A stretch of DNA of 20,024 nt from Verrucomicrobiota bacterium (GTDB lineage: Bacteria; Verrucomicrobiota; Verrucomicrobiae; Chthoniobacterales; UBA10450): positions 1 through 20,024 of the forward strand of contig VBQB01000260.1 of the NCBI GenBank assembly GCA_005887855.1, written 5' to 3'. The notes beneath the pieces are model-generated. The model made no database searches, was not told the origin of the DNA, and was given only the letters and a program-made list of their open reading frames with translations. This document shows positions 1 through 8,400 of the stretch, piece by piece (within the stretch, counting starts at the first letter, position 1; every line of letters begins with the position of its first letter). A program made the translations under genes and the position numbers.

Positions 1-1258
1 CTTCGCCCTGGCCCCCCGTCCAGCCGAGCAATCCGCGTGTAGCACCTTGCGGTAGCGAAATTTCGAAAACGCCAAAGAGATTAAGCGCGAAGACCAGGAC
101 AATGACGCTCAAAGAGAGAACAAAATACGGGTTCGTGAATTGAAAGCCGCCCCAGGTGATTTCGCGACCGGCGGCTTTCAGAGCAATCAAGAGCAGCGCC
201 AGACCGATAAACCACGCAAAAATGCCAGCGGCAAAAGCGATCCCGCTGCGTAAAATTTTCTGCCGACTTTGCGCGGCGTGCTGAATGAAACCAAAAATTT
301 TGAGTGAGATGACCGGCAGCACGCACGGCATCAAATTCAAAATGATTCCGCCGAGAAAGCCGAAGAAGAGAAACGTGAATATTCCGCGTGCCGGAGCGGA
401 ATTGGTGGATGCAGTTGTGGACGCGGGGGTTTGCCACGCTGCGCGGTCGTTGCTATCGGCGCGTTGTGCAAAGACTACCAGTCCCTGAATCGAGGACAAC
501 TTTTTGCTCGCCGATTCAATCGGCACGCGAAAAACCACTTCGTTTGCGTCGCGAGATTCGACCTTCGGGTGGCCTACGACTGTATCTCCTTGCGGCAACG
601 GATAAAAATCCGCGCTCGGATAATTCGCAAGCGTTGCGCTCCTCACGCTCAGTCGAAGATCGGATCCGGCTCGAGTCCAATTGGCGGTTGCAATTTTCGG
701 TCCCGGCCAATTTTGCGGCAACAAACGGCGGAATCGGGCAAAAATTTCCGTATTATCGGGTGCGCTCGTTGCCGATCGTGGTAGCTCAAGTTGAAGGGTC
801 GCGTTTCCGGGGATGCAAATCTTTTCGCAAACGAGCCAGTTTGCGTCCGCCGAAATCTTCACCGTAGAATCACCGATGGAAGCGGGCGGCGTGATCTCCT
901 GCATGAGCAAGACCTCATCTTGGTAGCCGTAGGTTTGAATATCGCCGGGATCGATTGTTTTCAGCGGAATAGGCCACTGAATTTCCCCAACCTTCCATCC
1001 CTGCGGCAACTTCCATTTCAGTTCCGTGGGGAGTCCGGCGTCGCCCGGAAATTTCCAGTAGGTGTGCCAATGGGGAGCCATTCGAAGCAGCAAACCGACG
1101 GTAAAGGGTTTGCCTGGAACAACTGCGCTTGTATCGGCCAGAAGCTCTGCCTTGACGAGTTCCTTCCCCTCGTAAGTCTGACTCTTGCACTGCGGCGAAA
1201 GACCAAAAATCAACAAGCAAACGACTGAGGACGCTGCAAGTCGGAACACCGATATCAT
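1..1258 (-). CDS. dsbD: DsbD-family protein-disulfide reductase, N-terminal part (cut by window edge)
   Basis: The frame is open from an ATG at 1258 to the left edge (419 codons), so the C-terminus is missing. Residues 1-24 form a signal peptide with a hydrophobic core (VVCLLIFGL). Residues ~30-260 resemble the periplasmic N-terminal DsbD/ScsB domain, with a Cys pair in WLVCEKICIPG (C144, C148) that would pass electrons to periplasmic partners. After a Thr/Ser/Ala linker, the membrane domain starts near residue 292; NLMPCVLPVISLKIFGF carries the first conserved membrane Cys (C312), and helices follow at ~340-360 and ~377-397. By family knowledge, DsbD moves reducing power from cytoplasmic thioredoxin across the inner membrane. 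The second membrane Cys and any thioredoxin-like C-terminal domain lie outside the window, so a ScsB-like variant is possible. It is the last gene of the minus-strand run seen here, about 200 bases after the preceding gene's stop. I see no Shine-Dalgarno. Confidence 0.9.
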   Translation of the reverse strand, partial: MISVFRLAASSVVCLLIFGLSPQCKSQTYEGKELVKAELLADTSAVVPGKPFTVGLLLRMAPHWHTYWKFPGDAGLPTELKWKLPQGWKVGEIQWPIPLKTIDPGDIQTYGYQDEVLLMQEITPPASIGDSTVKISADANWLVCEKICIPGNATLQLELPRSATSAPDNTEIFARFRRLLPQNWPGPKIATANWTRAGSDLRLSVRSATLANYPSADFYPLPQGDTVVGHPKVESRDANEVVFRVPIESASKKLSSIQGLVVFAQRADSNDRAAWQTPASTTASTNSAPARGIFTFLFFGFLGGIILNLMPCVLPVISLKIFGFIQHAAQSRQKILRSGIAFAAGIFAWFIGLALLLIALKAAGREITWGGFQFTNPYFVLSLSVIVLVFALNLFGVFEISLPQGATRGLLGWTGGQGE

Positions 1259-1348
1259 CCTACTAGGTAGCACTCGTGGAAGTTCGCGGCAACGCGCCCG
1301 CGTCAGCAAAGATCGGACGACTCACGCCACACAAAATTTTCTGAACGC

Positions 1349-1457
1349 TTATGGAACGACAGAGATTTTATCGGTCCAAGGATCTTTAACTTTGCTACCA
1401 GACCGGCCAAGCATGACCTGTCACCATCGACAGGTCTTCGCCGGGCGTGAACTTGCG
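1349..1457 (-). pseudogene. Frameshifted relic of the lipoprotein C-terminal tail motif
   Basis: Read on the minus strand, 1402-1349 encodes SGSKVKDPWTDKISVVP plus stop, almost identical to the last 17 residues of the lipoprotein at 3561-4055. Just upstream, in the other frame (the one continuing from the stop of the 1458-2021 gene), FTPGEDLSMVTGHA aligns without gaps to that lipoprotein's FDPSGRYVDVSGYA. Seven bases separate the two blocks where the intact copy has none, so a +1 frameshift has broken the tail. Between the 54-base copies there are 9 differences, 8 at third codon positions (one is TAA/TAG) and one changing F to S, which is the mark of past selection on protein. It may be the remnant of a paralogue or the lost C-terminus of the neighbouring secreted protein. 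A 21-codon reading frame (ATG at 1414) exists here but more likely reflects decay than a real microprotein. Confidence 0.65.
1415..1436. terminator. Perfect 8-bp stem-loop downstream of the secreted-protein gene
   Basis: GACCTGTC, a 6-base loop and GACAGGTC form a perfect inverted repeat 21 bases past the stop of the minus-strand gene at 1458-2021. There is no T-run, so it is not a classical intrinsic terminator. It could slow decay of the upstream mRNA or assist termination. It lies inside the frameshifted tail relic and may partly be coincidence. Confidence 0.35.
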
Positions 1458-2021
1458 TTATGGACTGGCCAGCTTCGTCCGGATGGCGCCCTTAAATTCA
1501 TCGATTGAAAGGGGCCTGCCAGCAGTAGCTGCGTGCTCGTTCTGGCCGAGCTGCGACACATCGCTGAGCGGTTCGCGTTCATTTGTCATCACAACGTCGC
1601 GACCTGTGGTCTGCTCACGTTGGACACGGAAACGGCCGTGACCAATGCCGACCAGAGGAACGAATTGGCTGCCATTGTTTTCGACAAAAAGTATATCGCG
1701 GTCGCCGACGCTGAATTTCGGAGTGTCAGTTACCTCCATCGTTTCTCCATCCACAGTGCCTCCCAGAAGTTGTATTGAGTACGTTGCGTCCACATTCCCC
1801 TTAAATCTATCTTCGACCTTAAAAGTGACGTAGGTGACGATGTGACGTTCCACCCCCGCACCGATCCATTGTGAGCGAACATCGGTGACGGCGCCTTGAA
1901 AAATCATTTCAGCCTGGCTCACGAGTTGATCAAAAGTCGGCGCAACGACCGTCGTCCCCCACACCGCGCTGAGACCAAACAGCGTGCATGCGACAAGAAA
2001 GAAATGGCGAAACTTGTTCAT
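1458..2021 (-). CDS. Secreted protein of unknown function paired with a matrixin protease
   Basis: The frame is open from 2063, but the ATG at 2021 gives MNKFRHFFLVACTLFGLSAVWG, a clean signal peptide, and a mature chain of about 165 residues (187 in total). That start lies 7 bases past the stop of the upstream protease gene, so the two are probably cotranscribed and perhaps translationally coupled. No Shine-Dalgarno is visible. The mature part is rich in beta-type segments: FDQLVSQAEMIFQGAVTD, a HIVTYVTFKVEDRFKGN strand pair, then FSVGDRDILFVENNGSQFVPLVG and GHGRFRV. From memory, exported proteins of this general layout occur beside matrixin-type proteases in several soil phyla, but I cannot name a Pfam family with confidence. 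A partner, inhibitor or folding aid of the protease is a hypothesis only. The stop is followed by the tail relic and a hairpin. Confidence 0.8.
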   Translation of the reverse strand: MNKFRHFFLVACTLFGLSAVWGTTVVAPTFDQLVSQAEMIFQGAVTDVRSQWIGAGVERHIVTYVTFKVEDRFKGNVDATYSIQLLGGTVDGETMEVTDTPKFSVGDRDILFVENNGSQFVPLVGIGHGRFRVQREQTTGRDVVMTNEREPLSDVSQLGQNEHAATAGRPLSIDEFKGAIRTKLASP

Positions 2022-2028
2022 TATGATG

Positions 2029-3285
2029 TCAATAATTTCTAATGTTCCACTGAGTTGGGACAATCCCCAAGCTAACTATGCCAATCCGCGTGGTAGCGTT
2101 CATCAGCCAGATGGCACGCTGGCCCGTAATTTGATTCTGCCAAAGAATATCGCGTTTGCCGTCGCCGTTAAAATCGCCGGTTCCTACCATGTTCCAAACC
2201 GTCGGAATAGTCCCTAGGCTGGCGATCCCGATGCGTTGAGTACCGTTCATCAGCCAGATGCCGCACTGCCCCGTGGCGTTGTTCTGCCAAAGAATATCTG
2301 CTTTACCGTCGCCGTTGAAATCACCACTGCCCGTAATTTTCCACGGCGTCGCCACAGTGCCCAGATTAACAACGCCAACGAAGCGCGTCCGATTCATCAA
2401 CCAGATCGCACGCTGACCGGTGGCCATGGTTTGTAAAAGAAGGTCTGGTTCACCGTCGCCGTTGAAATCAGACGCCGTCGCAATTTGCCAAGGACGCGGA
2501 ACAGTGGGTAAAGCAGCGGTGCTCAGGCGAGCAGTCCCGTTCATGAACCACACAACGCAAGGACCGGTGGAACTATTTTGACAGCGGATATTGCTCGCAG
2601 TGCTGGCGATCGGCGTCCGAGCCCCGTAAAGGTACTGTGCACCGTGAATATCATCAGGCGCGAGGGTGTACCGATTGCTGACCATTGAGTTCATGATTGC
2701 ATCCACGTTCTGCCCAGCGTCATCAGGATGGTTAAGACCAATGGCATGCCCAAGCTCGTGGAGGGCGACGCGTTGAATATCGGCTATCAAGTACCCATTT
2801 TGTCCAAACCGAAGCGAACCACGATAGGAATCCCAGGATTTGGCGTTATTGAACAAGGTGTCGGCTTCCGTCATGGTTGTTCCTGAATACCAGTAGGTAG
2901 TGACAGCGTAGGTGTTTGAACCAAAATTCCGTCCGAAAACCGTGCTCGAAAAAGCCATCGAATTAAAGGAATCCCCCGAGCGAACGGACACAGTCGAGTT
3001 AAGCACTCTGCCAAGCTGAATGCGCGCGATTACCTGGTTCCACATGTCGAGCGCTGGCGCTGCCGCATAATTCCAAGAAGTATTTCCATCAGCAAGGGTG
3101 CGACCCGCATTGCCAAGTGACAGTTGCATAACTGGGCTACTCGACCATTTCGGTCCCTCGAGCGAATAACCGGAACCAGTTCTCGTTATGAATGCAGCGC
3201 ATACAATCGAGAAAACAGTTATGAACTTAACGCCGGGTCGGCGGCGCTTCGCTCGGGTACGTCCGAGACAATTGCCTGAAAACAT
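2029..3285 (-). CDS. Secreted matrixin-type zinc metalloprotease with C-terminal FG-GAP-like repeats
   Basis: This 418-residue protein has a basic N-terminus and a hydrophobic stretch (FITVFSIVCAAFI, residues 21-33), consistent with export. The catalytic domain (~45-222) holds HELGHAIGLNH at 176-186, giving zinc ligands H176, H180 and H186 and the general base E177, and a Met-turn at M198 (DAIMNSM). This is the metzincin/matrixin signature. From residue ~233 the chain consists of a half unit and then three 49-residue repeats starting at W266, W315 and W364. Each has DFNGDG followed by a D-I/L-LWQ-type strand and IWLMN, i.e. calcium-binding FG-GAP/VCBS-like blades. A fourth unit stops after WNIRNY, leaving an incomplete propeller. 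It probably acts outside the cytoplasm on protein substrates; the target is unknown. It is followed directly by the secreted partner gene. Confidence 0.92.
   Translation of the reverse strand: MFSGNCLGRTRAKRRRPGVKFITVFSIVCAAFITRTGSGYSLEGPKWSSSPVMQLSLGNAGRTLADGNTSWNYAAAPALDMWNQVIARIQLGRVLNSTVSVRSGDSFNSMAFSSTVFGRNFGSNTYAVTTYWYSGTTMTEADTLFNNAKSWDSYRGSLRFGQNGYLIADIQRVALHELGHAIGLNHPDDAGQNVDAIMNSMVSNRYTLAPDDIHGAQYLYGARTPIASTASNIRCQNSSTGPCVVWFMNGTARLSTAALPTVPRPWQIATASDFNGDGEPDLLLQTMATGQRAIWLMNRTRFVGVVNLGTVATPWKITGSGDFNGDGKADILWQNNATGQCGIWLMNGTQRIGIASLGTIPTVWNMVGTGDFNGDGKRDILWQNQITGQRAIWLMNATTRIGIVSLGIVPTQWNIRNY
2050..2490 (-). repeat. Three tandem 147-bp coding repeats (FG-GAP-like blades)
   Basis: Residues 266-412 of the protease consist of three consecutive 49-residue units with no spacing change, so the DNA repeats with a 147-base period. 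Shared positions include W1, DFNGDG at 8-13, TGQ near 24-26, IWLMN at 29-33 and a GxxxLGxxxT stretch near 39-46. A partial unit precedes them (residues ~233-265) and a 6-residue stub follows. Such arrays change copy number by recombination. Confidence 0.85.
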
Positions 3286-3560
3286 AGGGAAGAACAGAGC
3301 GATAGTTTACGTATATTTTAGATCTAAAAAATGTCGCCAGACATTGCCGCTTTCGCACGGGGCACGTTGCGAACTAGATGGATTTTGGCGGGAAGGAATA
3401 AGCTTGGGGTCGCTGCTATTAACGCATTGCAGTCGAGCGGCCACGCGTATGCGAAGACGACACCAAAGTCAAAGACTTTTTACGATCGAACCGTTGATGC
3501 TCGTGGGGATTGCAATACACCGGCCGATACGTTCATTCGGCCGCCATGGGGTCAAATTAA

Positions 3561-4055
3561 CTACGGAACGACAAAGATTTTGTCCGTCCACGGATCTTTT
3601 ACTTTGCTGCCGGACGCGTAACCGCTGACATCGACATATCTTCCACTCGGATCGAAAGGACTAAGGACATATCCCGGCTTATCAGGAACCGGCTTGGCAG
3701 TTGGAAAGGCCGGTTGTGTAGAGGGAGCCTGCGGCAATGGCGACGGTTTTGGCTTTATCTGGGCAGTCTCTTTGCGACTGACGCGCGGTGGTGTGGCGGT
3801 CGATGGCGGAACTGGACCTCTCTGGCTCCCAGCCTGGGTCCGCTGTCTCGAAGCCGACTCCCGCGCTGGAACTGGTTGACCGGGCACCGTGACATCAGAT
3901 GTCACCGTGGTTGACGAATCATCGCGGTGTCGCCCCAGAACATAATGCACCGGCGCCGTTGCGACATGATACGAAGTAATCGCGACGTCCTGGGTGGCTT
4001 GACATCCTCCGAGCAAAAACGTCGCAAAAATCAAACCTCGCCCGATCCCCTTCAT
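3561..4055 (-). CDS. Proline-rich lipoprotein with conserved C-terminal SGSKVKDPWTDKIFVVP tail
   Basis: 164 residues. The N-terminus MKGIGRGLIFATFLLGGC is a lipoprotein signal with the lipidated Cys at 18 (L-G-G-C, a slightly relaxed lipobox). Residues 50-128 are low-complexity Pro/Ser/Thr/Lys/Gln-rich, probably an extended linker reaching from the membrane anchor. The last ~32 residues (LSPFDPSGRYVDVSGYA then SGSKVKDPWTDKIFVVP) look folded or recognised, and the same tail is repeated as a broken copy at 1349-1457. I do not recognise a named family. The tail resembles C-terminal motifs of other verrucomicrobial envelope proteins from memory, so a binding or sorting role is conceivable but unproven. 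The gene lies 57 bases downstream of the threonine aldolase stop on the same strand and 275 bases upstream of the protease. Confidence 0.82.
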   Translation of the reverse strand: MKGIGRGLIFATFLLGGCQATQDVAITSYHVATAPVHYVLGRHRDDSSTTVTSDVTVPGQPVPARESASRQRTQAGSQRGPVPPSTATPPRVSRKETAQIKPKPSPLPQAPSTQPAFPTAKPVPDKPGYVLSPFDPSGRYVDVSGYASGSKVKDPWTDKIFVVP

Positions 4056-4112
4056 CCTACGTTCTTATACAGATGTCATTGGCGAGCGCAACCGCTCTCC
4101 TTGCCATTCCCT

Positions 4113-5156
4113 TCAATGATTTAACGCAACAACATCGGCAACGAAATCGGAGATATCTTTGTCAGTGACCGACCACGAACACATTAGACGATGGAGATCA
4201 GGTTCGATGAATTTGTAGAAATGCCAGCCGCGCGCATGGAGATCGCGCACGAGTTGCGTATTCATCCGCACAAAGACGGCATTTGCCTCTACCCGAAAGA
4301 CGATCTCGACCGCTGCGTCGGTTTTCAGACGATTCGCGAGTCGGCTTGCCGCGCGGTTGGCATGTCGGCCGTTTCGTAGCCAAACGCCATTCGTTAAAAG
4401 CCCGAGCCACGGCGCGGCGAGAAAACGCATTTTCGACGCAAGCTGGCCGGCTTGCTTAAGTCGATAATCGAATTCGCGTGAAAGCTCCCGTTTAAAGAAA
4501 ATGATCAACTCGCCGGCAGCCACGCCATTTTTTGTGCCGCCGAAGCAGAGGACATCAACGCCAATTTCCCACGTGATTGTTTTCGGCGCGCAATTGAGCG
4601 CGGCGATTGCATTCGCGAAGCGCGCACCATCCATATGCAGGAACATTTCGTGAGTACGCGCAACCTCAGCAATCGCCCCAAGCTCGTTGCGAGTGTAAAC
4701 CGTTCCGAATTCCGTCGACTGCGTGATGCTAATCGCGCGAGGCCTGTGCGAGTGCAGTTCCGGCTGCCGGGCGATGATTGCCTCCGCTTCGACGATGTCG
4801 ATCTTTCCACCGGGGCCACCCGCTAGAAGCAGTTTCGATCCTTTCGTGAAAAATTCCGGCGCGCCACATTCGTCGGTTTGAATATGGGCATGCTCATGAC
4901 AGATAACGCTGTGAAATGATTGGCAGAGTTGGGCGAGCGCGAGTGCGTTTGCCCCTGTGCCGTTAAAAACAAAATAGACGTCGCAATCCGTCTCGAAGAT
5001 TTCACGCACGCGCTCGCAAACGCGCGCCGTCCACCAATCCTCGCCGTAAGATGGCGCGCCATTTGCATTCGCTTCTTGCAGCGCGTCCCACGCCTCCGGA
5101 CAAATCGCCGCGGTGTTGTCGCTGGCAAAGTCATGTCGCTCCGCGCTCGGATTCAC
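4113..5156 (-). CDS. ltaE: Low-specificity L-threonine aldolase
   Basis: 347 residues, the full length for this family of fold-type I PLP enzymes, which cleave L-threonine or L-allo-threonine to glycine and acetaldehyde in the cytoplasm. FASDNTAAICPEAW at the start, TDECGAPEFF near 94-103, the PLP-contacting HMDGARF (D176, R179) and the Schiff-base lysine K209 in CFGGTKNG match the Pseudomonas-type low-specificity enzyme closely. KQAGQLASKMRFLAAPW further supports this subgroup. The start is a GTG at 5156, with an in-frame TAG only 15 bases upstream, so no longer ATG form is possible. It is divergent from putA across a 291-base spacer, which fits two amino-acid catabolic genes sharing a control region. 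Serine hydroxymethyltransferase is excluded by the motifs. Confidence 0.92.
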   Translation of the reverse strand: MNPSAERHDFASDNTAAICPEAWDALQEANANGAPSYGEDWWTARVCERVREIFETDCDVYFVFNGTGANALALAQLCQSFHSVICHEHAHIQTDECGAPEFFTKGSKLLLAGGPGGKIDIVEAEAIIARQPELHSHRPRAISITQSTEFGTVYTRNELGAIAEVARTHEMFLHMDGARFANAIAALNCAPKTITWEIGVDVLCFGGTKNGVAAGELIIFFKRELSREFDYRLKQAGQLASKMRFLAAPWLGLLTNGVWLRNGRHANRAASRLANRLKTDAAVEIVFRVEANAVFVRMNTQLVRDLHARGWHFYKFIEPDLHRLMCSWSVTDKDISDFVADVVALNH

Positions 5157-5219
5157 GTCGTCTGTTTGCTACGCGAGTTTTTGTTGCCGAGCAATCTGCA
5201 ACAGGACTGACCGTGCCAA

Positions 5220-5304
5220 GCAAGTCGAGCGCGGCCAAAGAGATTGCCTGACAGACCCGAGCCCTGGGCCTCCGGAGTCCGCCAGGCAAATCTCCTCCAC
5301 TTGC
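5220..5304. promoter_or_regulatory. Long imperfect palindrome between ltaE and putA
   Basis: Two nested arms pair: 5220-5229 (GCAAGTCGAG) with 5295-5304 (CTCCACTTGC, one mismatch), and 5240-5250 (GAGATTGCCTG) with 5283-5294 (CAGGCAAATCTC, one bulged base). The 32-base inner loop contains further self-complementary pieces (GCCCTGGGC and CTCCGGAG). The element is about 64 bases from the ltaE start and about 143 from the putA start. It could be a leader RNA structure, a dispersed palindromic repeat or an operator cluster; no T-run follows either arm, so it is not a simple terminator. The rest of 5157-5447 shows no gene. Confidence 0.5.
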
Positions 5305-5447
5305 TCCCCGAAATTATGTCTAACCGCTTCATTTATTATTTCGAACATGGGGCGCAAATTGAGCGTGTGCCGTATCAGATTTTTTGATTCTTCCGAAATA
5401 GCTTCCTTCCGCTTTGCCTAACTTAAAGCGGCGGACTAATTTCGGGA

Positions 5448-8400
5448 ATGAGTTCGCTTCAAGGCGAGATCGAGCAGCGCGGCACGCGCATTTTCGAGCT
5501 GGTCGATCGACATCCGGAATCACTTTTTAGCAAGGCGGGTTTTTATCAGCGGATGATGGCGCTCTCAATGCGCGATGAGCATTTCAAGGTGCAGATGTTT
5601 CGCTTTGTAGATGTACTCCCGTCGCTTCGCAGATCGAGCGATATTCTGGAGCATCTCGAAGAATATTTCGCCGGTATTCGCAATGGCTTCGCCCCGATCA
5701 TTGACACCGGCGTTCGTCTCGCGCGCATTGTTCCTTGGGTGAGCGGCCGGGTACTGCGCTGGAACGTCTCGGGAATGGCGCGCCAATTCATCGCCGGGAA
5801 AAATCCCGACGATGTAATGAAAACGTTGCGGAAGCGGCGCGCACAAAACATCGGTTTCACTGTCGATCTTTTGGGCGAGGCCGTTCTCAGCGAAAAAGAG
5901 GCCGACGAATATGCGGCGCGTTGTCTTGATTTGCTGGAAGGCCTGGCGCGCGAAACCCGGGACTGGACCGATCCGTTGGCAAAAAATTCCGAGCTTTTCC
6001 CCGTTGTAAATCTCTCTGTGAAAATCTCCGCACTTTATTCGCAGATGAATCCGGCCGATCCGGACGAGGCGATCGCGCATCTCGCGCCGAAACTGAGACC
6101 GATCATGCGGCGGGCGCGAGAGCTCGGTGCCTTCATCAACTTCGACATGGAAAGTTACGCGCACAAGAATACGACGCTGGAGCTTTTCAAAACGATCTTC
6201 ACCGAAGAGGAGTTCAAAGATTGGCCGCATGCCGGCATCGTCATTCAAGCTTATCTGCGGGATGCCGAAGCCGATTTGCGCGATCTCATTGACTGGGGTC
6301 GTGCACGCGGCACCCATTTTACGGTGCGACTCGTGAAAGGCGCGTATTGGGATTACGAAACAATAAAATCGCGCCAGAACAGCTGGGCTCGTCCGGTTTA
6401 TTTTCAGAAGCCTGAGAGCGACGTGAATTTTGAAGAACTCACACGCTTGCTGCTCGAGAACGAATCAATCGTTACCGCCGCGTTCGGGTCGCACAACGTT
6501 CGCAGCATCGCGTACGCACAGGCGCTTGCGGACGAACTCGGGATCGATCGCAGTCGTTTCGAGTTTCAACTGCTTTATGGAATGGCCGGTCCGATCAAGC
6601 GTGCGCTCGTCGAGCTGGGTTATCGCGTGCGCGAATACTGCCCGGTGGGCGAGCTGCTGCCTGGCATGTCCTACTTGGTGCGACGCCTGCTCGAGAACAC
6701 GTCGAATGAAGGATTTCTGCGCGCAAAATTTTCCGAGAACGCTTCCGCCGAAGAATTGCTGCGCGACCCACATGAACTGATCAGGCGAAATGGGGCCAAG
6801 CCGGAGGCTACAACTGGAGATCGACAGCACCAAAATGCCGCTTCCCTTGAAGCTCCATCCGGCGATATTTACAAAAACTCATCGCTTGTGAATTTCGTTT
6901 ATAAAGATAGCCAGGAAAAAATGCGCAGCGCCTTGCGTGAAGTTCGCAATCGCTTCGGTGAAAAACATCCGCTCGTTATCGGTGGCGAAAAAGCTTGGAC
7001 GGATAAACTGACGCCTTCCGTTAATCCCAGCGCGCCCAAGATGGTTGTCGGTTCCGTCGCGGAAGCAGGAATTCCCGAAGCCGAGCGTGCCGTCAAGGCC
7101 GCCCGCGCCGCATTTGAAAAATGGAGCCGGACTCCATTTGAAGAGCGAGCCCAGTTGCTCGAGCGCGCTGCGGCGATCATGGAGCACCGGCGATACGAAC
7201 TTTCTGCGCTCGAAGTTTTCGAAATCGGCAAACCATGGGCTGAAGCCGATGGCGACATTCGCGAAGCGATGGATTTTTGCCGCTTTTACGCCGCACAGAC
7301 GCGCTTGATCGGTCAGCCGCGGCTCACCCAGCATGTTCCCGGCGAAGAAAGTTATCAGCATTACTGGCCACGCGGGGTCGCGCTCGTAATCGCGCCATGG
7401 AATTTTCCGATCGCGATCTTGTGCGGAATGGTTTCTGCCGCGCTTGTCACGGGCAATACCGTGATCATGAAGCCATCCGAGCAATCGATCATCTGCGGCG
7501 CGATGCTCATGCAAATTTTCGAAGAAGCCGGTGTGCCTCCCGGCGTCTTGAATTTTCTATCAGGCCGCGGTTCCGTCATTGGCGCACACCTTGTCGACCA
7601 TAAAGATGTCGATCTTATCGCCTTCACCGGCTCGCGCGAAGTCGGGTTAAGAATTTGGGAGTCGGCCGGTATAACACGGCCCGGCCAGCGCGAACTAAAG
7701 CACGTCGTTTGCGAGATGGGCGGCAAGAACCCCGTGATCATCGACTCGGATGCCGATCTCGATGAAGCGATAGCCGATTCAATTTACTCCGCGTTCGGTT
7801 ATCAGGGACAAAAATGTTCGGCCCTCTCGCGTCTGATCGTTCTCGAAGAAAATTACGAACGCGTGATGGAGCGTTTGCTTTCCGCAACGGCAAGTTTGCG
7901 CGTCGGCAATCCAGAGGAGCCGGGCATGATGGTCGGCCCAGTCATTGATGAGGCCGCTTACAAGCGCATCCAAGAGTACATCGACATTGGTAAGGGCGAA
8001 GCGACGCTTGCTTATCAAGCGAAGGAAGTGCCGCCGGAAGGTTACTTCATTCCACCAACCATTTTCACGGACGTGAAGCCGGACATGCGAATTGCGCGCG
8101 AAGAAATTTTCGGGCCGGTGCTAAGCGTGTTAAAAGTGCGCGATCTCGATGAAGCAATCGACGTCGCGAATGGCACTGATTATGCCCTCACTGCCGGATT
8201 CTTCTCGCGCAGTCCGGCGAACATCGATCGCGCTAAAGCACAGATCGAGGCGGGCAATGTTTATATCAACCGGTCCTGCACCGGTGCCGTTGTCGGCCGT
8301 CATCCGTTCGGTGGATTCAAAATGAGTGGCGGTGGCACGAAAGCCGGCGGCGCAGATTATCTCCTGCAGTTTTTGCTGCCGCGCGTCGTTACCGAAAATG

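Noticed and set aside
388..1228. Plus-strand reading frames over the left edge
   Set aside because: They are antisense to a minus-strand frame with clear DsbD motifs and show no domain features.
1349..1414. A 21-residue microprotein ending in the SGSKVKDPWTDKISVVP tail
   Set aside because: The upstream part of the tail is present in another frame, so decay by frameshift explains the region better than a functional mini-gene.
3188..3628. Plus-strand 146-residue reading frame across the protease start and spacer
   Set aside because: Its composition is rich in Arg and His with no domain, and it is antisense to the protease and the lipoprotein tail.
5169..5357. A 62-residue minus-strand reading frame in the ltaE-putA spacer
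   Set aside because: It runs through the nested palindrome, lacks any recognisable motif and has no ribosome-binding site, so it is most likely not coding.
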